Source of the DNA: Kiritimatiellota bacterium B12222 | Lineage (GTDB): Bacteria; Verrucomicrobiota; Kiritimatiellia; SS1-B-03-39; UBA6053 | Direction: 5' to 3' | Length of the DNA: 64,000 nucleotides | Assembly (NCBI GenBank): GCA_029719485.1 | Contig: CP120722.1 | Span: forward strand, 744,001-808,000 | In this document: positions 8,453-18,292 of the stretch, one piece after another | How the letters are laid out: each line of letters opens with the position of its first letter | How positions within the stretch are numbered: the first letter of the stretch is position 1 | Position numbers and translations under genes: made by a program | The notes under the pieces: generated by a model | The model's input: the letters and a program-made list of their open reading frames with translations, nothing else | The model's database searches: none | Told to the model about the DNA's origin: nothing

Positions 8453-10063
8453 TTAATTGTTGGGAACGTTGAGCAGTTGTTTAACTTTCTCGATTCCTTC
8501 ATTTCCTTCATGAATGACCGCTTTGCTACCATCGGCTTTGGAAGAGGTGTCAATAAAGAGAATGAATTCGAAAGCCTCTGGATTTTCGATTAAACCATAT
8601 TTTGCAATGCCGTCTGCATCTAAAATCCAGCGTTTCTTAAGGGGGGTGAGGGTGAAGTCAATGTCACCTTTGTCGTAAAGGGTACGATAGACGACTTCGG
8701 TACAGCATTGATATGCATCATTCAGAAAATCAAATTTAAAGTCATATCCTGTGCCGACGTATTGGAAGAGGGTGATGAGTTGTTGTTCTCTTTCGGCAGG
8801 CGAAATTTTTGGACGCAACACTAACAGGCGGTTAATGTGGGTTTTCAAAAGATAATCGAGTGAATTAATGATCACGCCTTCTGCCACAGCTTCAATCACA
8901 TTGGCGGGATCACCTTTTGCAGTTTTGGCTTGTTCTACCCGTGTAATTAATTCTTGTGCTTGATGTTCGGAAATGGCGGCTTGGGTTAATGCGTCATTGC
9001 TGAGACCAGCCGCACGGCGTTGTTCGACACTCCCAATAAAGGTGATGCCATGTTTAAATCCGCCGGGCAAAAAAACATCGCTCATATAACCCGCAGTGTA
9101 ACTCAGTAACACATCGCCGGGTTGCAGTTTAGAGAGTACTTCGTTGATCTGCTCGTCTGTAAAAGAGGCGAGTTGAAAACTACGGGTTTTGATGCGTGCC
9201 ACATCTGCAAACACGACGCCCCTGGTTTTATAGGAGCCGTGAGAGAAAGAACTCTCCATATCCGAGGTCAAATGTTCTAAATCGCTATGTCGAATTCGAT
9301 TGTTGAAATCGCGCGTACCATAGTGTTGTGCATATAAAATGTAATCCACTTGAAAGCGGGTGTCCATGGCCAAAATTTCACAACGCTTGATGAGATGGGC
9401 ATAGTCTTGATCAGACTTTTGTAGATGATTCAGTGTGCTATCCTGAGTATCGAGTGCGCTTTTGAACTTTTTCCATGCATGGGCGCGCACAGCATTACGA
9501 TTGGGATTGGTCATGTCGTGGTGAATATAATCGTAAAAACCTTGGGGGATCTCAAAGCGCGGGTGGGCGGTATTGAGTAGCGCAATTATTTCTTTCTGGC
9601 CGTAAAACAGAGCGGTGAATCGTGAATCTGCGTAACTGATATTCAACCATGCCCCCATGCCCAGGCTTTCTCCCCGTGCGTGAACATCGGGGGTGTCCCC
9701 TTGCCCATGACGATAAAAATTGAGAAAATCCACCAGGGCGGTACGGATTTGCAAATAGCGCAGGAGCATGAATTGCGCTTCAACATTTTCAGCCAAGATA
9801 TTGTCGGGATTGTCAGAAAACTGTGCCCGCAATTGAGCGGCTTCGTCGAGCAGGGCCTTCATTTCATGGGACAGAATATTTAACTGTTTGAGATCGGCCT
9901 CAGTGCGATCGAGATCAAAAGAGATGGGGGTTTGGGGCCAAGTTTCTGGAGGATTTTCGTACTGAAATCCAGACCAAGTCGTGGGACCTGATGAGGGAGG
10001 CGTGTAGCAACCTGTGAATATGAGTAGCAAAGGGAGGAGGAATAGAATGGCTGGATTTTTCAA
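8453..10063 (-). CDS. Lipoprotein with C-terminal YiiX-like permuted NlpC/P60 domain
   Basis: A 536-residue protein beginning at a TTG codon, with a lipobox (IFTGC, Cys19). The first 290 residues are helical and unrecognised. From about residue 310 there is a YiiX/YycO-type circularly permuted papain-fold domain: LQPGDVLLSY, then the His block GGFKHGITFIG, and the Cys block YQCCTEVVYRTLY near residue 455. These enzymes are amidases or acyl-hydrolases acting in the envelope. There is no in-frame ATG near the lipoprotein signal, so TTG is the best start, with a weak GGAAAC ribosome site nine bases upstream. Confidence 0.7.
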   Translation of the reverse strand: MKNPAILFLLPLLLIFTGCYTPPSSGPTTWSGFQYENPPETWPQTPISFDLDRTEADLKQLNILSHEMKALLDEAAQLRAQFSDNPDNILAENVEAQFMLLRYLQIRTALVDFLNFYRHGQGDTPDVHARGESLGMGAWLNISYADSRFTALFYGQKEIIALLNTAHPRFEIPQGFYDYIHHDMTNPNRNAVRAHAWKKFKSALDTQDSTLNHLQKSDQDYAHLIKRCEILAMDTRFQVDYILYAQHYGTRDFNNRIRHSDLEHLTSDMESSFSHGSYKTRGVVFADVARIKTRSFQLASFTDEQINEVLSKLQPGDVLLSYTAGYMSDVFLPGGFKHGITFIGSVEQRRAAGLSNDALTQAAISEHQAQELITRVEQAKTAKGDPANVIEAVAEGVIINSLDYLLKTHINRLLVLRPKISPAEREQQLITLFQYVGTGYDFKFDFLNDAYQCCTEVVYRTLYDKGDIDFTLTPLKKRWILDADGIAKYGLIENPEAFEFILFIDTSSKADGSKAVIHEGNEGIEKVKQLLNVPNN

Positions 10064-10186
10064 AATGGTTTCCGTGCGGTGAGTTCGCTAGCGAAGAGTG
10101 TAAAGGTCTAAATAGGGTACAGGAAGAGTGTGGGTAGATCAAACGACATTTTAACTTCGAGGAAGAAAAAGGTGAAAAAAATCCTG

Positions 10187-11350
10187 TTACTTATTGTATT
10201 TGTATTGAAGTCCGGAGCAAGCCGCGAGTCTATTGTTGATTTCGTTGGCGAGGGCGGAGGTTTTTTTACCGCCGAGTCCTCCGTATTCGCTCTTGAACTG
10301 TGCTTGTTGGATACCTTCGGGGAGATCCAGAGGGTTCGGACAAAAATCGGCAATTTGCACACCCTGTTGAATCAGCTGTTGAAAGGTCTGTGCCGCGCTT
10401 GGGCTATGAGTGGCGCTGGCGGTAAGCAGAGTTCCGGCACGATCAACAGTCAGATCGACAAATGAAAACCCCGAGCCGCCATCAGCATCCATCATTTCTT
10501 TTGAGATGCCGACGGTAATGGATTTTTTTTCGGAGGAAAGGACCGCGAGGCCAGCGCTTACCCAATAGTGTTGGGATAAATCATGGCGTCCGTAGAGGGT
10601 AATGCGTTTACGTAAGGCTTTGGATTGCGAAACATAGGCCGGGTTCGTGTCCCGGCGGGCGACTTTAGCCACTTTTTCTTCTCCGAGGATGACACTTAAG
10701 GCCAGAATGGCTGCTTGGTGGTGACGGATCAATTCTTGGGCTTCGGGATCTTCCTCTGTGTACTGGAAGGCTTCGGTCATGAGCATGGCCCATCCCGCAT
10801 CTCCATCTGGAATCTCATCTGCCTGGTCTAAAAGGTATGTGATGCGTTGTTGGGTCAGTTCATTGAGCTGATTTGAAATCCCTGTGGATGTACCCCAAAA
10901 GTAAAGTACTGCCAAAAAGAGGAGCAGGGCCCAAAGTGCCCAGCGGTTTCGTAACAGGACGAAGCCGAGCAAGACACCCACTATCGCGCTACAAACTCCC
11001 AGAAATACCTGCTGAGGTATGGGGAAGTTGCCATAGTGAATCCATTGGCTACTGATGACTAAAACTACGGTTCCGGCAACTAAGAGAGGGAACGATCGTG
11101 TGGATCGCCATTGTTTACAGACATAAACCAGCAGGACCCCTAAGAGGGAGAGGCCCAAGCCTTTCATGACCAGGGAGGCCAGCATATCCGCGACGGCATC
11201 CGAAACGGGTAGCCAGGAGTGAAAGAGGCTGTTGATTCGGGGAGGACCGGAGAGAGGATGGGTGGATTGGGCCGTGCTTAACAGAATCCACCACAACAAC
11301 AGTGCACTTACACGGAGGTAAAACGAAAAGAGTTTGGCGGTGGAGGACAT
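10187..11350 (-). CDS. Membrane protein with C-terminal soluble domain, unknown
   Basis: A 387-residue protein. The first 160 residues have about five hydrophobic segments (near 8-25, 60-78, 88-103, 112-130, 134-150); the C-terminal 220 residues are soluble and include an alpha-rich part (HHQAAILALSVILGEEKVAK) and a short glycine-rich segment (GGLGGKK). No family was recognised. It lies upstream of the YiiX-like lipoprotein gene on the same strand with a gap of about 120 bases, so a functional link is possible but not shown. Confidence 0.6.
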   Translation of the reverse strand: MSSTAKLFSFYLRVSALLLWWILLSTAQSTHPLSGPPRINSLFHSWLPVSDAVADMLASLVMKGLGLSLLGVLLVYVCKQWRSTRSFPLLVAGTVVLVISSQWIHYGNFPIPQQVFLGVCSAIVGVLLGFVLLRNRWALWALLLFLAVLYFWGTSTGISNQLNELTQQRITYLLDQADEIPDGDAGWAMLMTEAFQYTEEDPEAQELIRHHQAAILALSVILGEEKVAKVARRDTNPAYVSQSKALRKRITLYGRHDLSQHYWVSAGLAVLSSEKKSITVGISKEMMDADGGSGFSFVDLTVDRAGTLLTASATHSPSAAQTFQQLIQQGVQIADFCPNPLDLPEGIQQAQFKSEYGGLGGKKTSALANEINNRLAACSGLQYKYNK

Positions 11351-11394
11351 GAGCGTTGAGAAGAAAGTCTACGCTAAATCTACCTGAGAGAAGC

Positions 11395-12261
11395 TTATCC
11401 TAGTAAGTTATCAATGGCAGGTTGAAGATCATCGTTGATGTAGGCTTGAATTCCGGCAAGGGCGGCTTCATCGCCATCCAGCATTTCATAGGCTTCTTGT
11501 TTGAGGGTCTCGAGATGTGCGAGGAGTTTGTGTTCATCCAAATTCGCAGCGGAGACAATGCCTCTGGCCGCGTCGGTTCCCAAGGTTTTGCCACAGCTGG
11601 GATCTTCACGGGTGTCCAAAATATCGTCGGCCAATTGATAGACGGTTCCGAGGAGGTAGCCTGATTCTTTGAGGGAGGCTTCACGTTGATCGTCGCCTTT
11701 GCCGTTAATGAGGGCGGCAAAAGCGAAAAGGGCGCCTGTTTTGCGACGGGCAATGCTTTGGCAAATTTCTAATTTGGAGTCGTCCCCATTGAGGATCAAT
11801 TCTTGTTCGGACTCGGCTTCGCAGACTTCGCCGGTGAGTTTAACCAGATCGTGGGTGTAGCGGCCTTCTGCGACCCGACAAATCAGGTCGATGGCTTTAA
11901 ATAAGAGCAAGTCACCCAAAAGAATTGCGCCCGCAGATCCTTTTTCTACCCAAAAGGTGGGCATGCCCCGACGCAAAACACCGCCGTCAATGACATCATC
12001 GTGTAAGAGGCTGGCGGTATGAATCATTTCGACGGCCGCGGATCCATACACCATCAGTTCTGGATCGGTTTCGAGGGCTTTGCCGAGTCGAAAGACCAAA
12101 CGTGAGCGCAACATTTTGCCACCAAGACCCACCAGAGATGCGGATTCTTTCACTAGTCCACGGAGAGAGGTCTCTGCAAGTGTGCGGGTGATGAGGGCCG
12201 TCACATTCTCCAAATGAGAATCGAGGTCGGTGGTTTTGTCTATAGATGTTGAAGTGCTCAT
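11395..12261 (-). CDS. Polyprenyl diphosphate synthase (IspB/HepT-like)
   Basis: A 288-residue trans-isoprenyl diphosphate synthase. The first aspartate-rich motif is LLHDDVIDGGVLRRG (DDxxD form), the second is QLADDILDTRED, and GGKMLRSRLV supplies the substrate-binding Lys/Arg. These enzymes make the isoprenoid tail of respiratory quinones from IPP. The ATG at 12261 is preferred; an in-frame GTG at 12282 has an AGGA only two bases upstream and is the alternative. A quinone-tail role fits with the Nqr complex elsewhere in the window. Confidence 0.85.
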   Translation of the reverse strand: MSTSTSIDKTTDLDSHLENVTALITRTLAETSLRGLVKESASLVGLGGKMLRSRLVFRLGKALETDPELMVYGSAAVEMIHTASLLHDDVIDGGVLRRGMPTFWVEKGSAGAILLGDLLLFKAIDLICRVAEGRYTHDLVKLTGEVCEAESEQELILNGDDSKLEICQSIARRKTGALFAFAALINGKGDDQREASLKESGYLLGTVYQLADDILDTREDPSCGKTLGTDAARGIVSAANLDEHKLLAHLETLKQEAYEMLDGDEAALAGIQAYINDDLQPAIDNLLG

Positions 12262-12512
12262 GGGGGTTATTCGAATATGCACGATCCTGAGAAAACATCA
12301 AAGCTCAGATCTCAGTTTTTGCTGAAAAATGCCCTGCCCCTCAAAATCAGGTTTGGGCTCTTTAACGGGGACGGAAGGATTTGGCAATCCTCAAGGCGAT
12401 AAGACCGGTTTGGGAGATGGACCCTCAATATGAGGGTTTAAATGCGAAGATTTGGCATTTCTTGCCTAAATTTTAAGAAAAAGAAGAGATGGGGAATGAG
12501 GATGTATATTTT

Positions 12513-12675
12513 ATCGGGCAGGATGCCCTCGCTCCGGGTTGGGGGAGCTGGGTGGGGTTTTCTGGTTTGGTTTTAGGAATCGGGCAGGATGTCCTCGCTC
12601 CGGGTTGGGGAGTTGGGTGGGGTTTTCTGCTTTGGTTTTAGGGATCGGGCAGGATGCCCTCGCTCCGGGTTGGGG
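12513..12675. repeat. Repeat family A, three direct copies
   Basis: The 12283-12810 gap is non-coding. It contains three copies of a unit beginning ATCGGGCAGGATGCCCTCGC and ending TCCGGGTTGGG, starting at 12513, 12579 and 12644 (period about 65). Each has an internal hairpin GGGCA-GGA-TGCCC (copy 2 has GTCC). The filler between copies (TTTTCTGGTTTGGTTTTAG) is also shared. The same family occurs at 21407-21613. Beyond it, 12676-12810 is AT-rich and probably holds the promoter of the next gene. Confidence 0.9.
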
Positions 12676-12810
12676 GTATTCAAGTCTAGCTCCTTATCAA
12701 CAGAGGTAAATCACTACAAATGTATGTGTTGACATTAAAATAATAATTTTATCCCACCGTTCAGACCTACGAACATTTACAATTTCTTATGGGATGATTA
12801 GCGTGGAGGC

Positions 12811-14622
12811 ATGAATTCTCATGCTGCTTCTTTTCCTCCTTTTTCTCGTATTTTGCATGTGGTGCAATCCGGCGTGGATGATAAGGGCTCCCATGAAGCA
12901 CCATACCGCAGTATAAGTGCGGCGGCTCAGGTGGCCCAGCCCGGAGATACCATCAGGGTGCATGAGGGTATTTATCGAGAGCGGATTGATCCGCCACGTG
13001 GGGGGCGGTCGGATAGTGAGCGGATTACTTATGAAGCCGCTCCAGGTGAAAATGTAGAAATTCGGGGCTCCGAGGTCGTGAGCGGATGGGAACGGCAACC
13101 CGATGGCATTTGGCGGGTGGAGATCTCTCATCAACTTTTTGGCGAGTATAATCCTTTTGCCGAATTGATTCGTGGGGATTGGTTTTTAAATATGGGCCGT
13201 CCGCATCATACGGCTGCAGTATATATCAATGGTCAGGTGTTGCATGAGTCTGCGATGTTGGATGGCTTGCAGGGAAACTTTTGGTATGCGGAAGTGGCCT
13301 CAGAGTTTACCACGGTGTGGGTGAACGTACCCAAGCGGGATATAAATGAGCAGACAGTGGAAGTGAATGTCCGTCCGACCCTCTTTTATCCCTCGCAAAC
13401 GGGCATCCATTATATCACGGTTCAGGGATTTGTGATGCGGCATGCCGCCACGCAATGGGCTCCCCCCACAGCGGAGCAAGTTGGGTTGATCGGTACCAAT
13501 TGGAGTAAGGGATGGGTGATCAAAGAGAATACCATTAGCCATTCGCGCTGTGTGGGGGTGAGCCTGGGGAAATATGGGGATGCGTTTGACAATACCTCTG
13601 CGAATAGTGCCGAGGGCTATGATGGCACGATTGAACGCGCGCTGGAGCGTGGATGGAATCGGGAAATCGTCGGCAGCCATATCGTTCATCGCAATGTGAT
13701 CTCTCACTGTGAACAAGCGGGTATTATCGGTAGCTTGGGAGCTATTTTTTGTGAAATCACCGATAATGTGATTCACGATATTCATGTGCATCGTCTTTTT
13801 GATGGCGCAGAACAGGCCGCAATCAAGTTGCATGCGCCCATTGATACCTTGATTGCCGGCAATCATATTTTTCGGGCAACCCGGGGGATTTGGATGGATT
13901 GGATGGCGCAAGGAACCCGAATTACCCGAAACCTGTGCCATGATAATATCGAGCAGGATTTGTTTATGGAAATGAATCACGGACCTTTCGTGGTGGATCA
14001 CAATATTTTCCTGTCGGAAATGTCCCTATGGTCCATTTCCAATGGCGGGGCTTATGTGCATAATCTTTTTGGCGGACGCCTGATTCGCTTTGCTGAGCAT
14101 GGTCGCGCAACGCCGTGGCAGGAGGCCCATTCGACGCTGCTTGCGGGAGCGGAACTGGTTCGAACGGGTGATGATCGTTTTGCTAACAACCTATTTGTAC
14201 GGTCTTCTGCAATCACCGCGGCTAAAGGAAGGATAGAGGAAATTTGGTCTGAAGGGATGAATGCGGACCAAAACTTGGATCCCTATGAAAATTTTCTGAC
14301 CCATAACGTATTGCTACCCTTTGTTCCCGAATTGCAGGAAGAGGATGACGGCTTTCACTTGGAGATGGGAGCGTCCTCTCCCGCATGGCCGGTGTGTCCT
14401 GAAGTCACGACGGACAGCTTGGGTCTAACCACCCTCGCCCAATTGCCTTATCAACATGTGGACGGAAGCCCTTTGGTCTTCAGCGAAGACTACGGTGGAA
14501 ACGCTAGAACTGCTGAAAATTGCGTGGCAGGTCCTTGGGTAGCCTCAGAAAACACATCGCGAATGAAGGTATTCGAAAACCGGCAAGGCAGTGTGAAGAG
14601 CGAAAAAATTATGGTGGTGTGA
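12811..14622 (+). CDS. Right-handed parallel beta-helix protein, possible GH141/polysaccharide-lyase type
   Basis: A 603-residue protein. The start ILHVVQSG...PYRSISAA...PGDTIRV..GIYRE is the typical opening of parallel beta-helix carbohydrate-active proteins, followed by ITYEAAPGENVEIRG. The middle contains repeated N-x-(I/V)-x-(H/N) coil turns such as NTISHSRCVGVS, HRNVISHCEQAG and NHIFRATRG. GH141 fucosidases/xylanases and several lyase families share this architecture. No signal peptide is visible, so it may act inside the cell on imported oligosaccharides. The substrate is unknown. Confidence 0.75.
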   Translation: MNSHAASFPPFSRILHVVQSGVDDKGSHEAPYRSISAAAQVAQPGDTIRVHEGIYRERIDPPRGGRSDSERITYEAAPGENVEIRGSEVVSGWERQPDGIWRVEISHQLFGEYNPFAELIRGDWFLNMGRPHHTAAVYINGQVLHESAMLDGLQGNFWYAEVASEFTTVWVNVPKRDINEQTVEVNVRPTLFYPSQTGIHYITVQGFVMRHAATQWAPPTAEQVGLIGTNWSKGWVIKENTISHSRCVGVSLGKYGDAFDNTSANSAEGYDGTIERALERGWNREIVGSHIVHRNVISHCEQAGIIGSLGAIFCEITDNVIHDIHVHRLFDGAEQAAIKLHAPIDTLIAGNHIFRATRGIWMDWMAQGTRITRNLCHDNIEQDLFMEMNHGPFVVDHNIFLSEMSLWSISNGGAYVHNLFGGRLIRFAEHGRATPWQEAHSTLLAGAELVRTGDDRFANNLFVRSSAITAAKGRIEEIWSEGMNADQNLDPYENFLTHNVLLPFVPELQEEDDGFHLEMGASSPAWPVCPEVTTDSLGLTTLAQLPYQHVDGSPLVFSEDYGGNARTAENCVAGPWVASENTSRMKVFENRQGSVKSEKIMVV

Positions 14623-14639
14623 GTTAAATGAGTGGGGGG

Positions 14640-15180
14640 GGGCTGCATTGGGTAGACGCAACGCTTTCAGCGTAGGGACTCTATTTTTGTTCAAGACCTA
14701 GGGTAGCTTCGTCCCTCAGCAACCCTAGGCTGATGGACATAACACCTTTGGTGTAGCAGGGGTTAGGGGGTGGGGAGTGGGTTCGTAAAAATTTAAAGGT
14801 TTGTGTATGACCGATTTTGACAGCCGTGCTGTTGCTCGCGATGGGCAGGGATAAAGTTATGCGTTCCGTAAAATACGCCAAGGGCGTTAGGTCTATCTGA
14901 CCAGGGTTGCGCTGAGGGATTAAGGGCACCCTTGGGTTTCTGTGTAGAGGATATTCAACTCTGAAGGAGTTGTGCCTGCCCAGGTCTAATGTTTACATTA
15001 TTTATCCACAACGGAGGAGCGAGTGTTCGTACACCACACTCGCAATCTTTAGGTCAGCGGGTTGCAAATCAAAACCGGGCCAGGGGTTCTGAATTTGAAA
15101 CGTAGCTGCGAAAGTGTCCTTTTTGAAACGCTGTAAACCCGTCTTCGTGTGAGCGCTTTGCCGAGAGGCAAAGCGCTCCC
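14640..15180. repeat. Non-coding region rich in short hairpins
   Basis: No gene is seen between 14623 and 15196. The DNA is a string of small palindromes with 3-5 base loops: ACGCT-TTC-AGCGT, ACACC-TTT-GGTGT and AACTC-TGAAG-GAGTT. At 15151-15178 there is a perfect 12-bp stem, GAGCGCTTTGCC with loop GAGA. No T-run follows the last one on either strand, so it is not a normal terminator of the efflux operon. The style is the same as the 44.5-44.96 kb region. Confidence 0.65.
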
Positions 15181-15196
15181 CACTACTCCAGTGGTA

Positions 15197-18100
15197 CTAG
15201 ATTTTGGTTGTGCATCTTCCCTCAACCCAATTGTACACCGTAGGGAGGACGAAGAGGGTGAGCAGGGTGGAGGTCGCTAATCCAAAGACCACGACCGCGG
15301 CCAAAGGCCGTTGGACTTCGGCGCCACTCCCGGTGGAGAGTAGCAGGGGGGTGAGGCCCAGCAGGGTGGTCAAGGTGGTCATGATCACCGGGCGGAAACG
15401 TATGAGCGCACCGTGGATAACCGCCTCTTTGAGGGGTTGACCTTCCCGGCGTAGATCGTTGAAGTCGGTGAGCAATACCATCGCATCCTGCATGGCAATT
15501 CCGAACAGAGCGATAAAACCAATCGATGCGGGGACCGAAAGATACTGTCCCGTCACCCATAATCCGAATACCCCACCTATCAGGGCCATCGGCACGTTGA
15601 GCAAAATCATCACGGCATGACGCAGTTGACCAAAGGCCATCCACAGCAATACAAAGATGGAAAGAATCACCAGAGGCACAATGAAGGCCAGGCGTTTCAT
15701 GGCATTTTGCTGTTGTTCGAATTGTCCGCCGTATTCCACAAACACGCCCGTGGGTAACGCGACCTGTTCTTTGATGGTTTGTTGAATATCGGCCACCACA
15801 CTTCCCAGATCACGATCACGAATATTCCCTTTCACAATCCAACGGCGCTGATTATTTTCGCGGTTGATTTGCAAGGGGCCTTCGACTTGTTCAAAATCAG
15901 CGACTTCCTCTAAACGGAGGAGGGTACCCGAATCGGAACGAAGCAGAATTTTTTTCAGGGTCTCCACTCTGTCCCGTGAGCTGAGGTCGTAACGTACATG
16001 AATGCCGTAGCGTCGGGTGTTGCGATAAAGATCATCGATCACCTGACCTCCGGCTGCAATCTCAACCAAATCGAGGACAGTATCGCCTTGAACACCATAA
16101 CGCGCGAGTGCTTCTCGATTGAGAATCACTTTCACTTGTGGTTGCCCAAAGCTCTGCTCTACCGATAGATCGACCAAACCCGGAATGTCTTTAATCGCAT
16201 GCTCAATTTCGTTTGCGCTTTCACGAAGTTCATTGAGATCTTCACCAAACACTTTGATCGCGAGTTGTGCTTTGACGCCCGAAAGTAATTCATCAAATTG
16301 ATGTTGAATGGGTTGAGCGATGTTGACTTGAATCCCAGGGACCGTGGCCAGTTGAGCGCGCATGTTTTTGAGCAACATTTTTTTGTCCGCGCCTGGAAGT
16401 AATTCGACATGGATTTCGGCGGTGTTCACCGGATGCGGATGCCCGCCTGCTTCGGGTCGACCAATTCGGCTGACAATTTCCTTCACGCCATCCAGAGACT
16501 GTAACTTACGGGTAATGTCTTTGGAGACGAGGGTGGATTGTTCAAGCGAAATGGAGGGAGCCATACTCACTGATACCATCATGGATCCTTCTTCAAGCAC
16601 AGGAATGAATTCCGTTCCCAGATGTTTGAGACCCCATCCCGCACATCCAATGAGCAGGATCATAACCACCACGACTGCTGCTTTTAATTGGAGCACTTGG
16701 GTTAGCAGACGTTCATATCCATGATGGATAAGTTGCAGCAGTTTGGACTCTTTTGATTCCTTTTGTTTGAGCAGATAAATAGAGAGCACCGGTGCAATCG
16801 CCAGGGCAAAGACCAAAGATCCTGCAAGCGCCAACATCACGGTGTAGGCCAGAGGTTTAAACATTTTTCCTTCCACCGCATCGAGAGAAAGAATGGGCAA
16901 GAAGACGATGATCACAATGAAGATCGCAAAGGCGATGGGGCGACCGACTTCATGGGTTGCTGAGAGAATAAGCTGCTGAAGGGGTTTGTTCTCAGGGTTG
17001 GGTAATCCCAACATGCGATGAATATTTTCGGTCACCACAATGGAGCCATCCACCAACATGCCCATGGCAATGGCGATACCGCCTAAAGACATGAGGTTTG
17101 CCGAAATGCCCAAAAGCGGCATGCCGATAAAGGCAATCAATGCGGAGAAAGGCATGGACATGGCTACGATAAGAGCTGTTCTGAAACTCCCGAGAAACGC
17201 AAACAGAATCAGGAGGACCAAGATAATTCCTTGAAGGAGCGCGAGGTTCACCGTTCGGGTGGCATTGCCCACCAAATCGGCTTGCTCGTAATAGGGTTTA
17301 AGATGAACTCCTGCTGGTAAACCGGCCTGAAGTTCGTCCACTTTTTCATAAAGGTCTTCGATCACATTCGAGGCATTGGCGCCGTAAAGTTTCATCACGA
17401 TACCGGAAACAACTTCATCTCCATTGCCCAAAGTGACCACACCCCGACGCAATTCTTGTCCGAGCGAAACCTCCGCCACATCTTTAATGCGCAGAGGTGA
17501 CCCTTGCATACTTTTGAGGGGAAGCTGTTCAATTTCTTCGATGGTTCCCAACAGACCAATTCCTCTCAAGAGGTATTCTTCTTGGCCGAGGGTTAAATAA
17601 TTCCCCCCGACGTTTCGATTGTTTTGTTGGACGGTGCTTATCACATCTTCGATACTCAAATCGTATTGTAAAAGACGATCGGGGAGCAGGCGAATTTGGT
17701 ACTGCAAGACATGTCCACCTGCACTCAAAATTTCGGTAACGCCTTGAACGGTCTGTAGCTGACGTTTGACCACCCAGTCGTTTATATCCCGGAGGTAGGT
17801 GAGGGCATCTAACCCGTCGGTATCCGCGCCTTCTTCCAATTCCAAGTAATAGAGGAAGATTTGACCCAAGCCTGTGGAGATGGGACCCAAGGCAGGAGGC
17901 TCGTGTAATTCAGGCAGATCGGCCATAGAGGCTGAGAGCCGTTCGGCGACCAATTGTCGGGCGAAGTAGATATCCGTATCATCGGTGAAGTAGACATAAA
18001 TCACTGACATGCCGAAGGCCGAGGTCGATTGGATTCGGGTGACGCTGGGTAACCCGTTCATGCTCGTTTCGATAGGGTAAGTGATGAAGCGCTCGACTTC

Positions 18101-18277
18101 TTCGGGTGCCATACCATCGGCTTCCGTAAAGATCGGAACCATGATGGGGGATATGTCGGGAAAGGCTTCTACATCCAGATCGCGGTATTGCATAATACCG
18201 AATCCGACGACGGTGGCCAGGAGAAGAAGCACCAAGCCTCTAAATTTTAGGGCGTGTTGAGTAAGTTGATCCATCAT
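15197..18277 (-). CDS. Heavy-metal RND efflux transporter (CzcA/CusA type)
   Basis: A 1026-residue inner-membrane pump with the two-fold RND repeat and 12 predicted helices. Typical marks are the N-terminal DVEAFPDISP, the periplasmic porter GLGQIFLYYLE, and GMLVDGSIVVTENIHR in TM4, where HME-RND pumps carry the proton-relay Asp/Glu. The protein captures metal ions and exports them through the MFP and outer-membrane channel encoded just upstream. AGGAG precedes the ATG by eight bases. Whether Co/Zn/Cd or Cu/Ag is exported is not settled; the His-rich partner suggests Zn, Co, Ni or Cu. Confidence 0.93.
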   Translation of the reverse strand: MMDQLTQHALKFRGLVLLLLATVVGFGIMQYRDLDVEAFPDISPIMVPIFTEADGMAPEEVERFITYPIETSMNGLPSVTRIQSTSAFGMSVIYVYFTDDTDIYFARQLVAERLSASMADLPELHEPPALGPISTGLGQIFLYYLELEEGADTDGLDALTYLRDINDWVVKRQLQTVQGVTEILSAGGHVLQYQIRLLPDRLLQYDLSIEDVISTVQQNNRNVGGNYLTLGQEEYLLRGIGLLGTIEEIEQLPLKSMQGSPLRIKDVAEVSLGQELRRGVVTLGNGDEVVSGIVMKLYGANASNVIEDLYEKVDELQAGLPAGVHLKPYYEQADLVGNATRTVNLALLQGIILVLLILFAFLGSFRTALIVAMSMPFSALIAFIGMPLLGISANLMSLGGIAIAMGMLVDGSIVVTENIHRMLGLPNPENKPLQQLILSATHEVGRPIAFAIFIVIIVFLPILSLDAVEGKMFKPLAYTVMLALAGSLVFALAIAPVLSIYLLKQKESKESKLLQLIHHGYERLLTQVLQLKAAVVVVMILLIGCAGWGLKHLGTEFIPVLEEGSMMVSVSMAPSISLEQSTLVSKDITRKLQSLDGVKEIVSRIGRPEAGGHPHPVNTAEIHVELLPGADKKMLLKNMRAQLATVPGIQVNIAQPIQHQFDELLSGVKAQLAIKVFGEDLNELRESANEIEHAIKDIPGLVDLSVEQSFGQPQVKVILNREALARYGVQGDTVLDLVEIAAGGQVIDDLYRNTRRYGIHVRYDLSSRDRVETLKKILLRSDSGTLLRLEEVADFEQVEGPLQINRENNQRRWIVKGNIRDRDLGSVVADIQQTIKEQVALPTGVFVEYGGQFEQQQNAMKRLAFIVPLVILSIFVLLWMAFGQLRHAVMILLNVPMALIGGVFGLWVTGQYLSVPASIGFIALFGIAMQDAMVLLTDFNDLRREGQPLKEAVIHGALIRFRPVIMTTLTTLLGLTPLLLSTGSGAEVQRPLAAVVVFGLATSTLLTLFVLPTVYNWVEGRCTTKI

Positions 18278-18292
18278 AAGTATTCTCCTGAA

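Noticed and set aside
15151-15178. Perfect 12-bp hairpin as terminator of the efflux operon
   Set aside because: No T-run on the minus strand; grouped with the short-hairpin repeats instead.
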